Shown here: in pieces, positions 23,828 through 35,528 of the stretch
Numbering within the stretch: the first letter of the stretch is position 1
How the letters are laid out: each line of letters opens with the position of its first letter
Origin: Astrothelium macrocarpum
Taxonomy: Eukaryota > Ascomycota > Dothideomycetes > Trypetheliales > Trypetheliaceae
Assembly: GCA_021030915.1 (NCBI GenBank)
Contig: JAGEMR010000019.1
Span: 62,001 to 126,000 of the forward strand
Length of the DNA: 64,000 nt
Reading direction: 5' to 3'
Position numbers and translations under genes: made by a program
Notes under the pieces: model-generated
Database searches by the model: none
Seen by the model: only the letters and a program-made list of their open reading frames with translations
What the model was told of the DNA's origin: nothing

Positions 23828-24276
23828 TCCTACACCTCAACACCAAGCAAAAGAGCGAAAAGCGGAAATCTGTCAATTTAGTGGTTCATTGTGCGTGCGG
23901 AGAGAGAGGTGGACAGGAGCGGAGGGGAGCTTAAGAGTGTGGTTGAACAACTGGAGCGCGGACCAAAAAATTGGTGAACGGGAATGGAAACGACTGGATC
24001 GGAGTGGTCCAAGCTTCCGGAGGTCGAGTGCCAGTTGCATCACCGCCCAAACGGGCTAGAAGGCTTGGTCTTATGTTTACATCCTGTCAATAGCCCTCTC
24101 CTCACCACCCCCAGCCACCGCATTTTGTTTATAGCCCCGCCACTTCTTCCCTCTAGTCCTTTTCACCTTTCTTGCGCAACCGTTTTGAATCGCTGTACAG
24201 TTTCGCGTAAATCCTATTGACACATAACTGTTGTTCTTGACTTGCGATATATTCGACTTGATCACCAATCATCACC
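23828..24276. other. Divergent promoter region
   Basis: This space between the carrier (minus) and the membrane-protein gene (plus) holds no coding signal. It presumably contains both promoters. Confidence 0.5.
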
Positions 24277-25460
24277 ATGTCGGCCTGGCTTCGACGACAG
24301 AATAAAGGTGATTTACAACACCTGGCAGATGAGTCGGGTTTCAGTGTGTGAGTATCGGTCGCGTCGCAAATTGTGCTCACACCTCATTGCTAATGTCACG
24401 CGACAGTCCCGACACCATGCGCAAGAATGAACTCGCCGATGCTTTGGATAAGCACCTGCAAGGCAACGCGTCGCATTTGTCTTCAAAGCCGTCGCTGTCT
24501 GATTACTATGGTCGGAGCTCGTCGCCTGTGAAAAAGGAACCAAAGGAACCGAAGGAAATAAAGGAACTGAGCAATGGCGCCAAACCTGTAGCTACGGATG
24601 AAGCTGACGGGAAAGTCATCAAGAAGCCGGGTCGCAGGAAGACTATCAAAGAAGAAGAGATTGATTCTCCGTATGTAATTTCCGTCATGCGTACGCGCAT
24701 GGCTTATATTGCGCAACATGTGTGACGTACGGTTTACAGAATTCGAGTACTAACTTTGAACAGCGGCGAATCATCACCATCGACTGCTCTAGCAACTCGC
24801 ACACCACGCGCCGTACAACGAATTGCAGAACGTGTCCCTCTTCCTGCCTCGCCCGCACAAATGGCTGATGCCATCGATCGACAAACCATTGCCCTACAAC
24901 GACAGGTGAATGCGATTTGGAATAAATCAGGTCTTACTGAGACTGTCGAGAACCTCCGAGATGGTCTCAGCTCCGTTGACGCCGTCGGAACGCTTATCGC
25001 CCTCTTTGAGGGCCTGGCTTTGAGTCGGACAACCATGCCCTGGAAGCATGCATTTGATATTCCGCCAATTGATCTACTTAGGACGCCTCAGATATCAGTC
25101 AATCTTCCGGATCTCTTTCAACTGGTGACACCGCATTTCTGGTATACGTCACTAGTATGGGGCTCATCTACTCTGGTTGTTCCATTGATATTCTCATACT
25201 TTATCAACTTCACCATAAAAGCGAAACCAACCCAAGGACCCAGGAGACTGGAATATAAAGTAGACCCACTTGTCTTTCATCTCGCCAAGCTAGTCATGAC
25301 CTTGACTGTCTACTGGGGCAGTTTTCGCGCCTATGGTCTGATTTCTGATGATGTGGTCAAAGATATCAATGAACATATTCTCGGCGGGCCATCTGGAATG
25401 ATTACTGCTGCCTTTATCGGCATACTCACGTCCGTTTACGAGGCAATCTTGAGAAAATGA
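24277..25460 (+). CDS. Conserved fungal membrane protein with SAP-like N-terminus
   Basis: Exons are 24277-24347, 24407-24670 and 24764-25460 (343 residues). The second intron carries a perfect TACTAAC branch site. The N-terminus (WLRRQNKGDLQHLADESGFS then MRKNELADALDKHL) has the two-helix pattern of SAP/HeH motifs that bind DNA or proteins at membranes. A charged Lys/Glu/Pro linker follows. The C-terminal third has three hydrophobic segments: VWGSSTLVVPLIFSYFINF, FHLAKLVMTLTVYW, and MITAAFIGILTSVYEAIL. It may be an inner-nuclear-membrane or ER protein; the function is not known to me. The first donor is the strong GTGAGT at 24348, leaving SGFSV joined to PDTMRK. Confidence 0.8.
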
Positions 25461-26121
25461 TCGTCTTGCGCTTTGCAATCATGATACGCTGGTCGTTTGA
25501 GTAATGAAGGAACAGATGGTTTGACTTAAAGGGTAATACAATTTCCACTTCGCATCTCATTTACAGTACGATATGAGTGTATAGGAACTGGGTACAGTGT
25601 GTACGGAGAGTCAAGGCGAAGCTGGCGTTTGAGGCGCAAAGCAGATACCACGACTTGGTTGCTACGACGGAAGACTTGACATGTTTAGTTACGGTAGCAG
25701 GGTGGCCTGTGAATATACTTATTCCGTAGAAAACGTTGCTGGAGTACCTTCCTATTTTGAAATCAAGTAATTACTTTACTGCTCTACTATAGATCATGAG
25801 ATCTGTAATCTTATTGGATTCCGAATGAATGCAAATAGTGAAACGTAAAATGCCAAAATATCTTGAGTGGTAGACCTACCTATTAAAGAGTAAAATCCCT
25901 CACCAATTCTTTGTAGACAAGGTTTTGTCATTCCCCAAAGCAATCTTGACATTGAAATCTTAATTTCACCCACCTTCACACCAATTCTCAAGACAACACT
26001 CGTCCCACACATTCGGTCCTCCTTCTTCCCAGCGGAGATCTAGAACCAACTCATACACATCGAAACTGATCGCGCGATCAAGCACATCACAAAAGATCTG
26101 CGTTCTTTCCAGACTATCAAG
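25461..26121. other. Intergenic
   Basis: No coding signal is present. The pyrimidine-rich stretch immediately before 26122 (CTTTCC) suits the leader of a highly expressed translation gene. Confidence 0.5.
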
Positions 26122-27107
26122 ATGTCTCTAACAAATTGTCGGTTTTACGAGGAGAAATATCCGGAGATAGATAGTTTCGTGATGGTAAATGTCAAGCAGG
26201 TCAGTTCGAAATAAAGGCTCCTCATAATCCATTACCAAGCTAAATTTTGCAGATTGCAGAGATGGGTGCCTATGTAAAACTCCTCGAATACGACAACATC
26301 GACGGCATGATCCTCCTCTCCGAACTCTCTCGACGGCGTATCCGAAGCATCCAAAAACTCATCCGCGTCGGCCGTAACGAAGTTGTCGTCGTCCTACGTG
26401 TTGACAAAGAGAAAGGCTACATTGATCTCTCTAAACGCCGAGTCTCCCCCGAAGACATTACCAAATGCGACGAGCGCTACAACAAGAGCAAAATGGTGCA
26501 CTCCATCATGCGCCATGTTGCCGAAAAGACCAACACACCCATCGAAGAGCTCTACCAGGCGATTGCCTGGCCGCTCAACAAAAGATACGGCCACTCGCTC
26601 GACGCCTTCAAGCTCTCCATCACCAACCCGGACGTCTGGCAAGAAATCACCTTCCCCAACGACGTCGTCAAGGACGAGCTCCTCTCCTACATCGGCAAGC
26701 GACTCACGCCTCAGCCCACCAAGGTGCGCGCGGACGTCGAGGTGACGTGTTTCGGGTATGACGGCATCGACGCAGTGAAGACGGCGCTGCGCTGCGCCGA
26801 GGCGAAGAACACGCACGAGACGCAGGTGAAGGTCAAGCTGGTGTCACCGCCGCTGTATGTACTGACAAGCCAGACGCTGGACAAGAATGTGGGGTTGCAG
26901 GCGCTGGAGCAGGCGATTCAGGCTATCGACGCGAATATCAAGGCGAGTGGCGGGAGTTGCGTGGTGAAGATGGCGCCTAAGGCTGTGACTGAGAGCGATG
27001 ATGCGCAATTGCAGGCGTTGATGGATAAGAATGAGCGCGAGAATCAGGAGGTGAGTGGGGATGAGGATGATAGTGCAAGTGATGAGAGGGTTGTGGAGGG
27101 AGATTGA
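26122..27107 (+). CDS. sui2: Translation initiation factor eIF2 subunit alpha
   Basis: Exons are 26122-26199 and 26253-27107 (310 residues). It starts MSLTNCRFYEEKYPEIDSFV and continues through the S1/OB domain with MILLSELSRRRIRSIQKLIR. Ser52 (Ser51 without the initiator Met) is the site phosphorylated by Gcn2-type kinases in the amino-acid starvation response. The central helical domain and the C-terminal alpha/beta domain (DVEVTCFGYDGIDAVKTAL) follow, then an acidic tail (SGDEDDSASDE). It carries initiator Met-tRNA to the 40S subunit as part of the eIF2 heterotrimer in the cytosol. The start is fixed by the conserved N-terminus and the splice (GTCAGT..GCAG). Confidence 0.98.
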
Positions 27108-27635
27108 AAGAATAGGGATGTGGCATGGTCATCATTTCGGAGGTGCATCTACCAGAGCGGAATTGAGGAGCTGCTCTCAGCCTAGGTACGTGTCACTGGA
27201 AATATGGTGGCGTTGTGGAGTTTAAGCGTATGTTCAGCGCAAGATCGGCGTTTGAGTGCTCCGCAAATGTAGATGTGGGGAAGCATTATGACAAACACGC
27301 AGAGCTGGAACGAACATGCATGAAATACTTCAAAGACCGTCTACAGTAATTTGGAGAGTCAAATTGAGTCTGGTCTGAAACAAGCGTAATCTTTCTAATG
27401 ACAACATTGCCAAGCTCTCAGCCCCACTTTGCTGCCAACTTTCCAAACATGTCTTCATCAAACAAGACCAACCGCTCTTCCTCTTCTTTACACGCGACTT
27501 GCCATTTATTCAGCCCAAAAAGCATGCGCTCACATCGCGATGTTCTCCACAATTGCTTGAGATCAAGGCCTTCCTCCAATTCATGACCTACATCCATATC
27601 TTTGACCATCGGAGTTAACTCCACCATCACCAACC
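27108..27635. other. Intergenic
   Basis: No gene is supported. Short frames at 27398-27651 overlap on opposite strands and look like noise. Confidence 0.5.
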
Positions 27636-29614
27636 ATGCCCCAATGGGCAAAGTTTTTCAACAGCAACACCCACGACCGAGGACGTCTCCGCAATGAAAT
27701 GCGCTCACGTAACTTCTCCCTCAAGGATATCCCCCCCTTCTTCCTTCTCCAACTAACTCTCTCCCACAGTCCTCCCCCGCCAATCCACCGACCGCATCCC
27801 CTCCGCCATCCCCCCCCTCGAAGTCACCAAAACCGCGCTACGCCTCAAACACCTCGTGGAGGCAGTGATCCCCTGCGAGCTCGAACCCGAGCGCGTCACC
27901 AAGCCCCACAGCGCCATCATCACGCCCTCGGTGATCGCAACAGCGCGCTCCGCCGCGGGCGCCGAGCAGTACCGCGCGTGCGTCGTGTTCGCGCTGCTGG
28001 TGTGCAAGCGCTGGTTCCGCAAGCAGGCCGTGCTGGAGCTATGGGACGCGGAGCTGCACGCGCTGCGGGCGTGTGCGTGCGAGGTGCTCGCGAAACGCAT
28101 CGTCGAGGACGAGGACGACGAGGAGTACCTCCACCAGGAGGTGCTGCTGAAGCGATATTCGATCCTCGTGGGGCGCGAGGAGGAGACCGCGCCCGCGAAC
28201 GCTGTGGAGCGCGCCGTGGATCTCCATGCGTTGCGCGTGATTGGCTCGAGTGGGTATCAGAAGTGCGTGGCGTATTTGTGGAGGGGCTGGTTGGTGCAGG
28301 ATGATGAGGATCCGTCGTGCTTTGTGGCGTATGAGCGGAAGGATCGGGTGGATTATTGGTGCCATTTCGATCCGGATCGGATGCGTGTGCCGGTGTATCA
28401 GAATGCGTTGCAGATTTTCTTTTCGCTGGTGTATTTGGGGTTGTTTACGGGGGCGATTAATACCGTCAATCCGAGTGCGGATTTGGATGTCGTGGAGATT
28501 TTGTTGTACATCTTCACGCTTGGGTTCATTTGTGATGAGGTCTCCAAGTTCAGTAAGGTCGGGATCTATTATCTCAGTTTTTGGAATGCCTTCAATTGGT
28601 ATGTTCACTCCCCGTCCTGGCTCATCAATCTTTCTAACAATATACCGCAGCACACTCTATACCCTCCTTACCGCCAGCTTCATTACTCGTATGGTTGCTC
28701 TTGGCCATGCAACTGACGATTCAAACCGCTACCACTTCAATGAGATTTCCTATAATCTACTCGCCTGCACCGCCCCTTTCTTCTGGTCTCGCTTACTCCT
28801 CTACCTCGACACCTTCCGCTTCTTCGGCGCCATGCTGGTCGTCCTGAAAGTCATGATGAAGGAATCTATTCTTTTCTTTACCCTCCTCATTGTTGTCATT
28901 ATTGGCTTCCTACAAGCCTTTCTCGGGCTCGACCAGGCCGATGACAACGCCATCACTGCAACCAACTTTGTCATCCAGTCTATGGTCAAGGCCATCCTAA
29001 CCTCCCCAGAATTTGACGGCTTCGATAACTTTGCTGCCCCCTTTGGCCTCATTCTGTACTATATCTTTACTTTTGTTGTGATGGTTCTGCTTCTGAATAT
29101 CCTCATTGCTCTGTACAATTCTGCGTACGAGGATATCGCAGACAACTCCGATGACGAATACATGGGCCTGTTTGCGCAAAAGACACTGGCTTTCGTTCGC
29201 GCTCCAGACGAACATGTCTTTATTGCGCCATTAAACCTCGTTGAAATTTTTTGTCTGGTGATACCCTTTGAGTGGTGGCTTCCGAAACGCCAATATCAGC
29301 AACTGAACGATGCTGTCATGGGCCTTGTATATAGTCCTTTGCTGCTCGTGACGGCATGGTTCGAGACGCGAGAGGCGCATCGGGTAAGGCGGAACCGGAG
29401 GAGGGGAGAGGTGGATGACGATAGAGTAGAAGAGTGGGAGCAAATGGTGGGAGAAGTAGATCTGGAAGGTGAGGGCTGGACGAAGACGGTAGAAAGAACA
29501 AAGCCAGATGTAGCGAATGATGCGACATTGCTGGAGGTCAGAGAATTGAGAAAGGAGATTAAGGAGCTAAAGGAAATTCTGGTGACGATGAAAGGAGACA
29601 AGGCAGGAGAGTGA
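27636..29614 (+). CDS. yvc1: TRP-type vacuolar cation channel, Yvc1 family
   Basis: Exons are 27636-27708, 27770-28598 and 28651-29614 (621 residues). It opens with a cytosolic N-domain (IPPLEVTKTALRLKHLVEAV, then VIPCELE and CKRWFRKQAVLELWDAELH, ending ALRVIGSSGYQKCVAYLWRG). Six membrane spans follow, including QIFFSLVYLGLFTGAINTVN, EILLYIFTLGFICDEV, and DTFRFFGAMLVVLKVMMKES. The pore-region residues (FLQAFLGLDQAD) and the last helix (VVMVLLLNILIALYNSAYED) are as in Yvc1. These channels release calcium from the vacuole in response to stretch and cytosolic calcium. The tail has a coiled coil (LLEVRELRKEIKELKEIL). The first intron is supported by the AACTAAC branch and by the fact that reading through it destroys the conserved N-domain. 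Confidence 0.93.
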
Positions 29615-29777
29615 ATTTTCTAGCTTTGCGATTGGAAATTTACCTGAACTTTTGGATATGTTCATGTCTTTGCGGAAAATAGCGCGGCGCCAAGGTTTCT
29701 CAGCTTCCATCAAAAGGTCAGTTATAATGTACTTTGAATATCCGATGATTCAATGCCACCGTTTTCCACCTGCCGTC
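29615..29777. other. Convergent 3' space
   Basis: This short gap lies between the channel and the glycosidase 3' ends. Nothing further was seen. Confidence 0.4.
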
Positions 29778-31827
29778 TTATCTGTTTCCCTCATCGTGAG
29801 CAGCGAACTCCTCCAAGACCCTCATCTCTCCCTCCCTCTGCACACAAGCCTCAAACCGCCAACTCGCTGCGCACGCTTCCAGCTCCTCTTTAGTCAAATC
29901 CTTGAACATCTCCGCAAACTCATCTTGCAGACATCCAGCCACCCACAGCTGCAGCACAACTCGTTTCATCTGCCGCTCTGTGTCCCACGGTGTTGGATAC
30001 TGGTCCCGGGAGGTAGGCGCTACGCTATCGATCCACTTCACCAAAGGCCCTATCACGGCATCAACGGTCGAATTGGGACGCCGGCCCCATGCGTCGAGTT
30101 GAAGGGCGTGTTTGCGTGCAAGAAAGGGGGCGACCGTGCGGTAGTAGGCTGAACTTGGGGAAAGGTGAACAAGACCTTGCAGGCCAATGTCCTAAGTCCC
30201 GATAAGTAACCAAGGATTGCTCGGAAAATGGCTCTGGAGATTAAAGCCATGAGATTGTGATAGGATTGACGGACAAACCTTATATAGCCAAATGGTCCAA
30301 TGGATGTTATGCTTGGTATAGATCCCAAGTTGCTCACGTAATAGATTATACCTGGCCTTGTTGATCTCCTCGGCTTGAACCTCGCCGCCATCCAGGTGCG
30401 GTTGCGCATACACAGGGCCGAACTCGCCGTTCCAGCAGGGAACGCCATGTTCAATCATGAATTGAGCTTTGCGTAGGAACTGTTGCTCAAGTTTGGCTCT
30501 TTGATCGCCGCTGCCAGTATAAGTTTCGCCCCAGGGAAAGCCCATGGACTAGACATGTAATTAGGATGAGAAAGGAGGAGGAAGTTAAGTAGGGAGGATT
30601 GACGCACGGCATAGTCGTGCAAGGCATAGACGGAATTTGGAAGGATCTTGTCGAAGAAATTCCATTCCATGGCCATAGTATTACCGTCAAGCCACAGGAT
30701 ATGGTTTGGATCCACTGCACGAATAGCCTTCTCTATCCGTTCGTAGAATTTAGGTAGACGCCAATGCTCAGGGTCACATGGTTCGTTGATCGGATTGTAT
30801 CCCGCAACGTATGTATTGTCCTTGTAACGGGCAGCTAGGTGCTCCCATAGCCAGACAGTGCGGTCTTGAAAATCTTTGTGGTCCCAGAAAGCCTGTATAG
30901 ACGAGTTAATTGAAGCGAATGCTTCTTATACAAACTATGCACAAATAAGCTATGGAAAAACTTACTGCATAATTAGTAGGATTATCAGAATGCCAGTCTG
31001 GATTCTGGCCTCCAGGAGCTGTATGCAAGTCCAATATGGTATAGATGCCTTCTTTCGCGCACTATATTTATTATCATCTTAGTCGCTTTGCTATGCGTGC
31101 CACGTCAGAACAAATACATTCACAGTATCAACGATGACAGAGTGATTTAAATAAAAAGAAGGGAAAAGAAAAGAAATTTTGCAAGAATGAAAGTGTAGTA
31201 AACAAGCAAGGCCATGGATCGCGTAGTCAAAATTGTCGATGGATTGGTAGGAAAAGCGGCGGGGAATGAGGTAGAAAGGCCACCTCCCCAACGCACTCGA
31301 TTGACAAGAGCCCCATTAATCCATTGGAGAGTTATCGGAAGCACGTCTTACCAGGTCAATCACTCGATCGAGATGCTTGAATCCTCCCATTTTCAGTACT
31401 CTTGGGTTCATATCGTCCTCAAAATGATGGTAGTTGAATGGAATCCGCAGACAGTTCAACCCCTTGGCCGCAAGAAATTTGGCATCCGCTTCCATGAAGA
31501 AGTAGTCCAAGAACTTGTCATAGAAGAATTCATACTTTTCAGGTCCGAGTGCTCGATACATGGCGGCGCGGTGTTGCGACTCGTTGCCAGGATGGCCAGT
31601 GATGAAGTTTTCCATACTATAGACAGTTCAGCATTGTACCCATGTGCTTGCGACTCAGAAAAAGATTGATCGACAAGAAAAGAGAACTGCAGTCTTTTTT
31701 CAATTGTTTGAGATTGGATCAAAACGTACTTCATCCATCCTCCCAGACACGTGCCGCGTAGAATGACTGGCGCGCCACGCTCATCTATGATCTTTTCTCC
31801 AGATACTCTAAGAAATCTACTGGACAT
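29778..31827 (-). CDS. Glycoside hydrolase family 5 enzyme, cytosolic type
   Basis: Exons on the minus strand are 31827-31730, 31616-31352, 31061-30966, 30892-30608, 30548-30279 and 30191-29778 (475 residues). Motifs of the family in order are RGTCLGGWMNMENFITGHPG (joined by splicing), LNCLRIPFNYHHFEDD, YTILDLHTAPGGQNPDWHSD, the acid/base YNPINEP (Glu about 190), and the nucleophile CWNGEFG (Glu about 290), with HNIHWTIWLYKDIGLQGL near the end. No signal peptide is visible, so it probably acts inside the cell on beta-glucosides or glucan-like substrates. Intron 2 (31062-31351) is 290 nt, several times longer than its neighbours. The last 60 residues are a family-specific helical extension. 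Confidence 0.92.
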
Positions 31828-32758
31828 GATAGATCTGCTATACGTGGAAGGCGTCAGTGATCAGGGGCACTGAATAGATTATGGGTATTGATAATGAAAT
31901 GGAATCCAAATGCGAAGTAAGGTAGTATTCATAGCAGTTGCTCCATCAGGCAACTGCCAAAGATTTGTTTTTGTGCGCCAACAAAGTGTCGAAAGACATG
32001 TATTTTAACGCCGAAATTGTGAACAACCCAAAAAAAGACCGCCGACAAAGGTTGCGAAGATGTTTTTCTGGAAGAGTATTCATCATTCATTCCCTCTGCA
32101 TAACCGTTATTCAGGATGATTGGATACCTTAAGCTTCGTCGACGAGACAGAATACTTGCAAGTCACCTGTACCAAACATATCTTGGAGAGCATCATGTTG
32201 GACGATGCAGAAGTTCCAATCGACTACTTACTCCATCATAATCCCTCAGCATAGGACAGTTCAGCACAGTGGGTACGGTACATAAGGCAAGCTTACTGTA
32301 TGCTTGAAAATGGTGAAACCCTAACCCAATTTGGATTAGTAAAATTTTGCCTTGATGTAGATATCGAACGTTGCGTCGCACAACCTGATGGAGCAATTGA
32401 GATGTGACATCAGCTGGAATAATTGGATTACGTCCAGCTCGGTCCGGCTCGGTTCAGCTCAGCTCAACGCTTCTAGCTGATGTTTCGTCTCGACTGCTCC
32501 TCTTGTTCCATCACTCTTACATGCCCTGCTCGCCCTCGAATGCCACAGATGGTCTTGCCGTCCATAGACTCTTCGTTTCTAGATCTGTCGTGTACTAGAA
32601 GACTTGATCAGCCGCCAAATTTGGTGAGCATATCCTTGCTTGCAAGTCTATGACTGGCTCCTCAGGTGCCTAGCTCGTTCTTACGCTGAATGGCATCCCG
32701 GGTTATATGATGCGCTGAATTTCTAAGAGCACCACTACTATCCGAGAAGCACTCAGTA
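31828..32758. other. Divergent intergenic region
   Basis: No gene is seen. A short imperfect repeat of AGCTCGGTCC/GGCTCGGTTC/AGCTCAGCTC lies at about 32432-32465. Promoters of the GH5 gene (left) and the SAT4 gene (right) are expected here. Confidence 0.45.
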
Positions 32759-33922
32759 ATGGCATCAAAGGAAACTGCATCTAGTCTTGGTCCCCTAGAA
32801 GGTGGTATATCGAGCATAGCATCTACATCCATTGCCTCCACCGTTATTTCCGGCCTTTTTCTGATCCTCCGCTTTTGGTCTCGTGCGCTACAGAGCACTG
32901 AGAAATTCGGGCCGGACGATTGGGCAGCACTGCTTGCCTGGGTACGTCCTGTAGAATTCCACTGTGGGAAAACTCAATATGCCCATCTCTGACTCTTGAT
33001 ATCTCGCCAGCCCTTCCTCAGTGCCACCAACATCCTCATATACAAAGGATACACTACCGCTGGTCTTGGTCGCCATGTCAGCAATATACCGACTACCTAC
33101 CTTGTACGTTACTTGAAGCTTCTCCTAGCTGGACAAGTCGCATACATTCTCGCCATTGCCTTTATCCGGTTCTCTGTCACACTATTCTATAGACGCATCT
33201 TTTCCAAGGGCAACAAGACTTTCCGCCGCGTCATTTGGATCGCCATTGCTCCGAACATAGCCTGGGTTGTTGAGGTATTGGCTCTTACTATCTGGCAATG
33301 TAATCCTCCACGTGCCCTATGGGATCGTACCAGAGACTACTATTGTTTGCCAGCATTATCAATTCAATACGAGAGTGGGATTACGAGCATTCTGCTGGAT
33401 GTTGTGCTCTTGATCATGCCTTTACCGATACTCTGGAGACTGCAAGCCAAGAGAGCAAGGAAAGTTCTTCTCACATTGGTTTTTGTACTAGGGTATAGGT
33501 ATTATCCAAGCCTACGACCTACAGATGATCATCATCGGTAATTAATGTTGAAATCTAGCGTCGTCTTCATCACAACCGGACGCATGGTTCTCACCGCCGT
33601 TCTGAGCGATAAATTGAAGAGTTCAGATTATCTCTGGACCGACTCCATTTTCGCATATTGGTACATGTGCGAGATGTTCGTTGCCTTCATATCGATCTCG
33701 CTGCCTACAATCTACCACATGAGCTTGCGTGCATCACGCCATGGACTCGCTTCGCTATTCACTGATCGGGAGTACCCGCCAAGAGGAGAAACTTATGTAG
33801 AACTGAGAGATCAAGATAAATCATACGGTCCAGACGGCCTTGTGCGATTGGCTGCCGAGAGGAGAGCAGCTCGGTCCGGTAGAGCAACGGGCACGCAATC
33901 GGGAAACGTGGATAGAATGTAA
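32759..33922 (+). CDS. SAT4-type fungal rhodopsin-like integral membrane protein (2)
   Basis: Exons are 32759-32941, 33011-33492 and 33559-33922 (342 residues); introns are 69 and 66 nt. The order of motifs is that of the Fung_rhodopsin family: ASTVISGLFLILRFWSRAL, FGPDDWAALLAW, TTAGLGRHVSNI, YILAIAFIRFSVTLFYRRIF, LTIWQCNPPRALWD, ITSILLDVVLLIMPLPILWR, SVVFITTGRMVLTAVL-like after splicing, and FAYWYMCEMFVAFISISLPT. Seven membrane helices are expected. The tail is hydrophilic and variable. It is only distantly similar to the SAT4 protein at 16808-18093, so this is not a recent duplication. Function is unknown. Confidence 0.87.
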
Positions 33923-34590
33923 AGCGGGAACGCTTGTTTGTGTTCCCACCAGCTGCTTCTTGTTCTACGGTATTCTGATCCTGTTGTATAGTCTTATTGC
34001 CTCTTGTGATTGTACGGAGCTAGGTCTCGTATGCCTCGAACATTCTTCATCTTTCCGGCGGATGAAGCAAATCTATGTCCAAGCAGGTAATGCTACTTCC
34101 TAGTTAACATTGACTTTTTAAGTTGGTGTATTATTATAAACTGTGAATGTTTTGACGTATTTCTTTAGGACATACCTACTCCCATAAGGCTATGTGCTGG
34201 AGAACCCGGTGTCTATTTCGGTTCAGTTTGCGGCTGCTTTAGCTCATCTGGACCACCAAAACCGGGACGGAACAGACAGCGCCCAAATTTGATATACATA
34301 AAAACAGCTTTTGCATATTGTGTTTAGCTGGACTGACAATCGGGTCACCTATGCGTGCGTGAAAAATGGGGCTCCGCCAGACTCGTAAAGATCTTTCACG
34401 ATCCTCATGCGATTCTTGGTCAATCTCGTCGATTCAGGCTCACTTCTGAGCGACGAGAGCCTTGCGCATGATTGTTGATCAGCTATCGACCATTCTGCCG
34501 TCCGAATTAGTGGTCAAGAGTTTTTCAAACTCTTCAGAATACGTTTGAGGTCCTGCAAGGCACACGTTGGTAGGGACCCGGTCTAAGTTT
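33923..34590. other. Intergenic
   Basis: No coding signal is supported. Confidence 0.45.
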
Positions 34591-35106
34591 TCAAAAAGTT
34601 GACTTCCCAATTTCCACGCAGAACTTTTGTGGATTTGCGTCGGCGATTTTGCGACTATCCCGTAAATTCTCACCTTTGTCTGTAACAGGTACATAAACCT
34701 CCAAGGCGACCCCCCCTTTTGAGGTGTAAGACGACCGTGCTGACATGTCGCATTTCACTGGCGCTTTGAAGTCCACAATGTAACATTTGATCGTCTGCAC
34801 GCTGTCTGGGGCGTTCGCGTATATCGATATTTCGCTTTCTTGGGACATTGAGTAGCCTGGAAGCGTTGCTGGCTCGGTTTTCTTGTCACCTCCCTCTTCA
34901 TCATCTCACTTACACAAGTCTTCATTCAATGCATAGTGAGAACTCTGTCCCAGGAAACCAAGAAATGTAGACTCATTGTAGTACACCTTGTTGAGACGTA
35001 GATTAGGCTTGTGGACAGTCGCACCGTGTACTCCAGTGAGGAAGTTACAGTGAAATTGGCAGGGAGCGGCGGCACTTTGTTCATCAACAGTATTAGCATC
35101 TATTGC
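34591..35106 (-). CDS. Unrecognised small gene, two exons visible, 5' end unclear
   Basis: Exons are 35106-34914 and 34856-34591, joined by a 57-nt intron with a strong GTAAGT donor and CCAG acceptor that removes an in-frame stop. The joined product reads RLNKVYYNESTFLGFLGQSS, then HYALNEDLCYSMSQESEISI, then TIKCYIVDFKAPVKCDMSAR, and ends EIGKSTF. The amino-acid pattern (alternating hydrophobic residues, paired Cys) looks like a folded beta-rich protein. The upstream exon boundary is uncertain: an acceptor at 35107 (CCATAG) fits, but I could not phase it to the frame at 35223-35486. An alternative reads MLILLMNKVPPLPANFTVTS as a secretion signal spliced to VYYNEST. I recognise no family. Confidence 0.4.
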
Positions 35107-35528
35107 CTATGGAGGGCTATGATTTGCTTGCGGATATCAAAGCTGTCGGCTATTATTAAGATGTTGTCTTTAGCTGTAAATAAAGTCTATTCTCGTTCTT
35201 ATCTTACGCTTGTGGAAATAGCTTAATGCTCTGCACTGAGCCAAATAGGACTCTCTGCTAGTCCTTGAAAAAGCAAGGTGTGGAGGTTTTTTCCACTCTT
35301 ATGCGAGTTGTGAGTCGCAGCCCAACGATTTAGGGCGGATGACTGGAGCGTACACCCTGCATCACATAGGTGGAATTTATACGACTGGCCGGGAAAGACT
35401 CCGTCCCCTCCGACTGTCACGCTTATGCATGCAAACAGCCTCTGAGATCGGGTGATTTCAAGCTTATTTGCCACACTACCGTCCATCCAGGGATTACTCT
35501 CTTTTCGTGTACTACCCTTTTTAACCGA
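35107..35528. other. Region with an unplaced open frame
   Basis: A minus frame at 35223-35486 reads GDGVFPGQSYKFHLCDAGCT and further protein-like residues. It may be an upstream exon of the gene at 34591-35106, but no phase-consistent splice was found. Confidence 0.3.

Noticed and set aside
28241..28600. Plus frame giving an Arg/Trp/Ile-rich protein before the real third Yvc1 exon
   Set aside because: It is an alternative frame of exon 2. The downstream part coincides with exon 3 only because of phase; splicing at 28599-28650 explains both.
34479..34694. Minus frame overlapping the 3' end of the unrecognised gene, suggesting a frameshifted continuation
   Set aside because: The spliced model already ends at a stop (STF), and I found no splice giving a longer product, so I did not call a frameshift.
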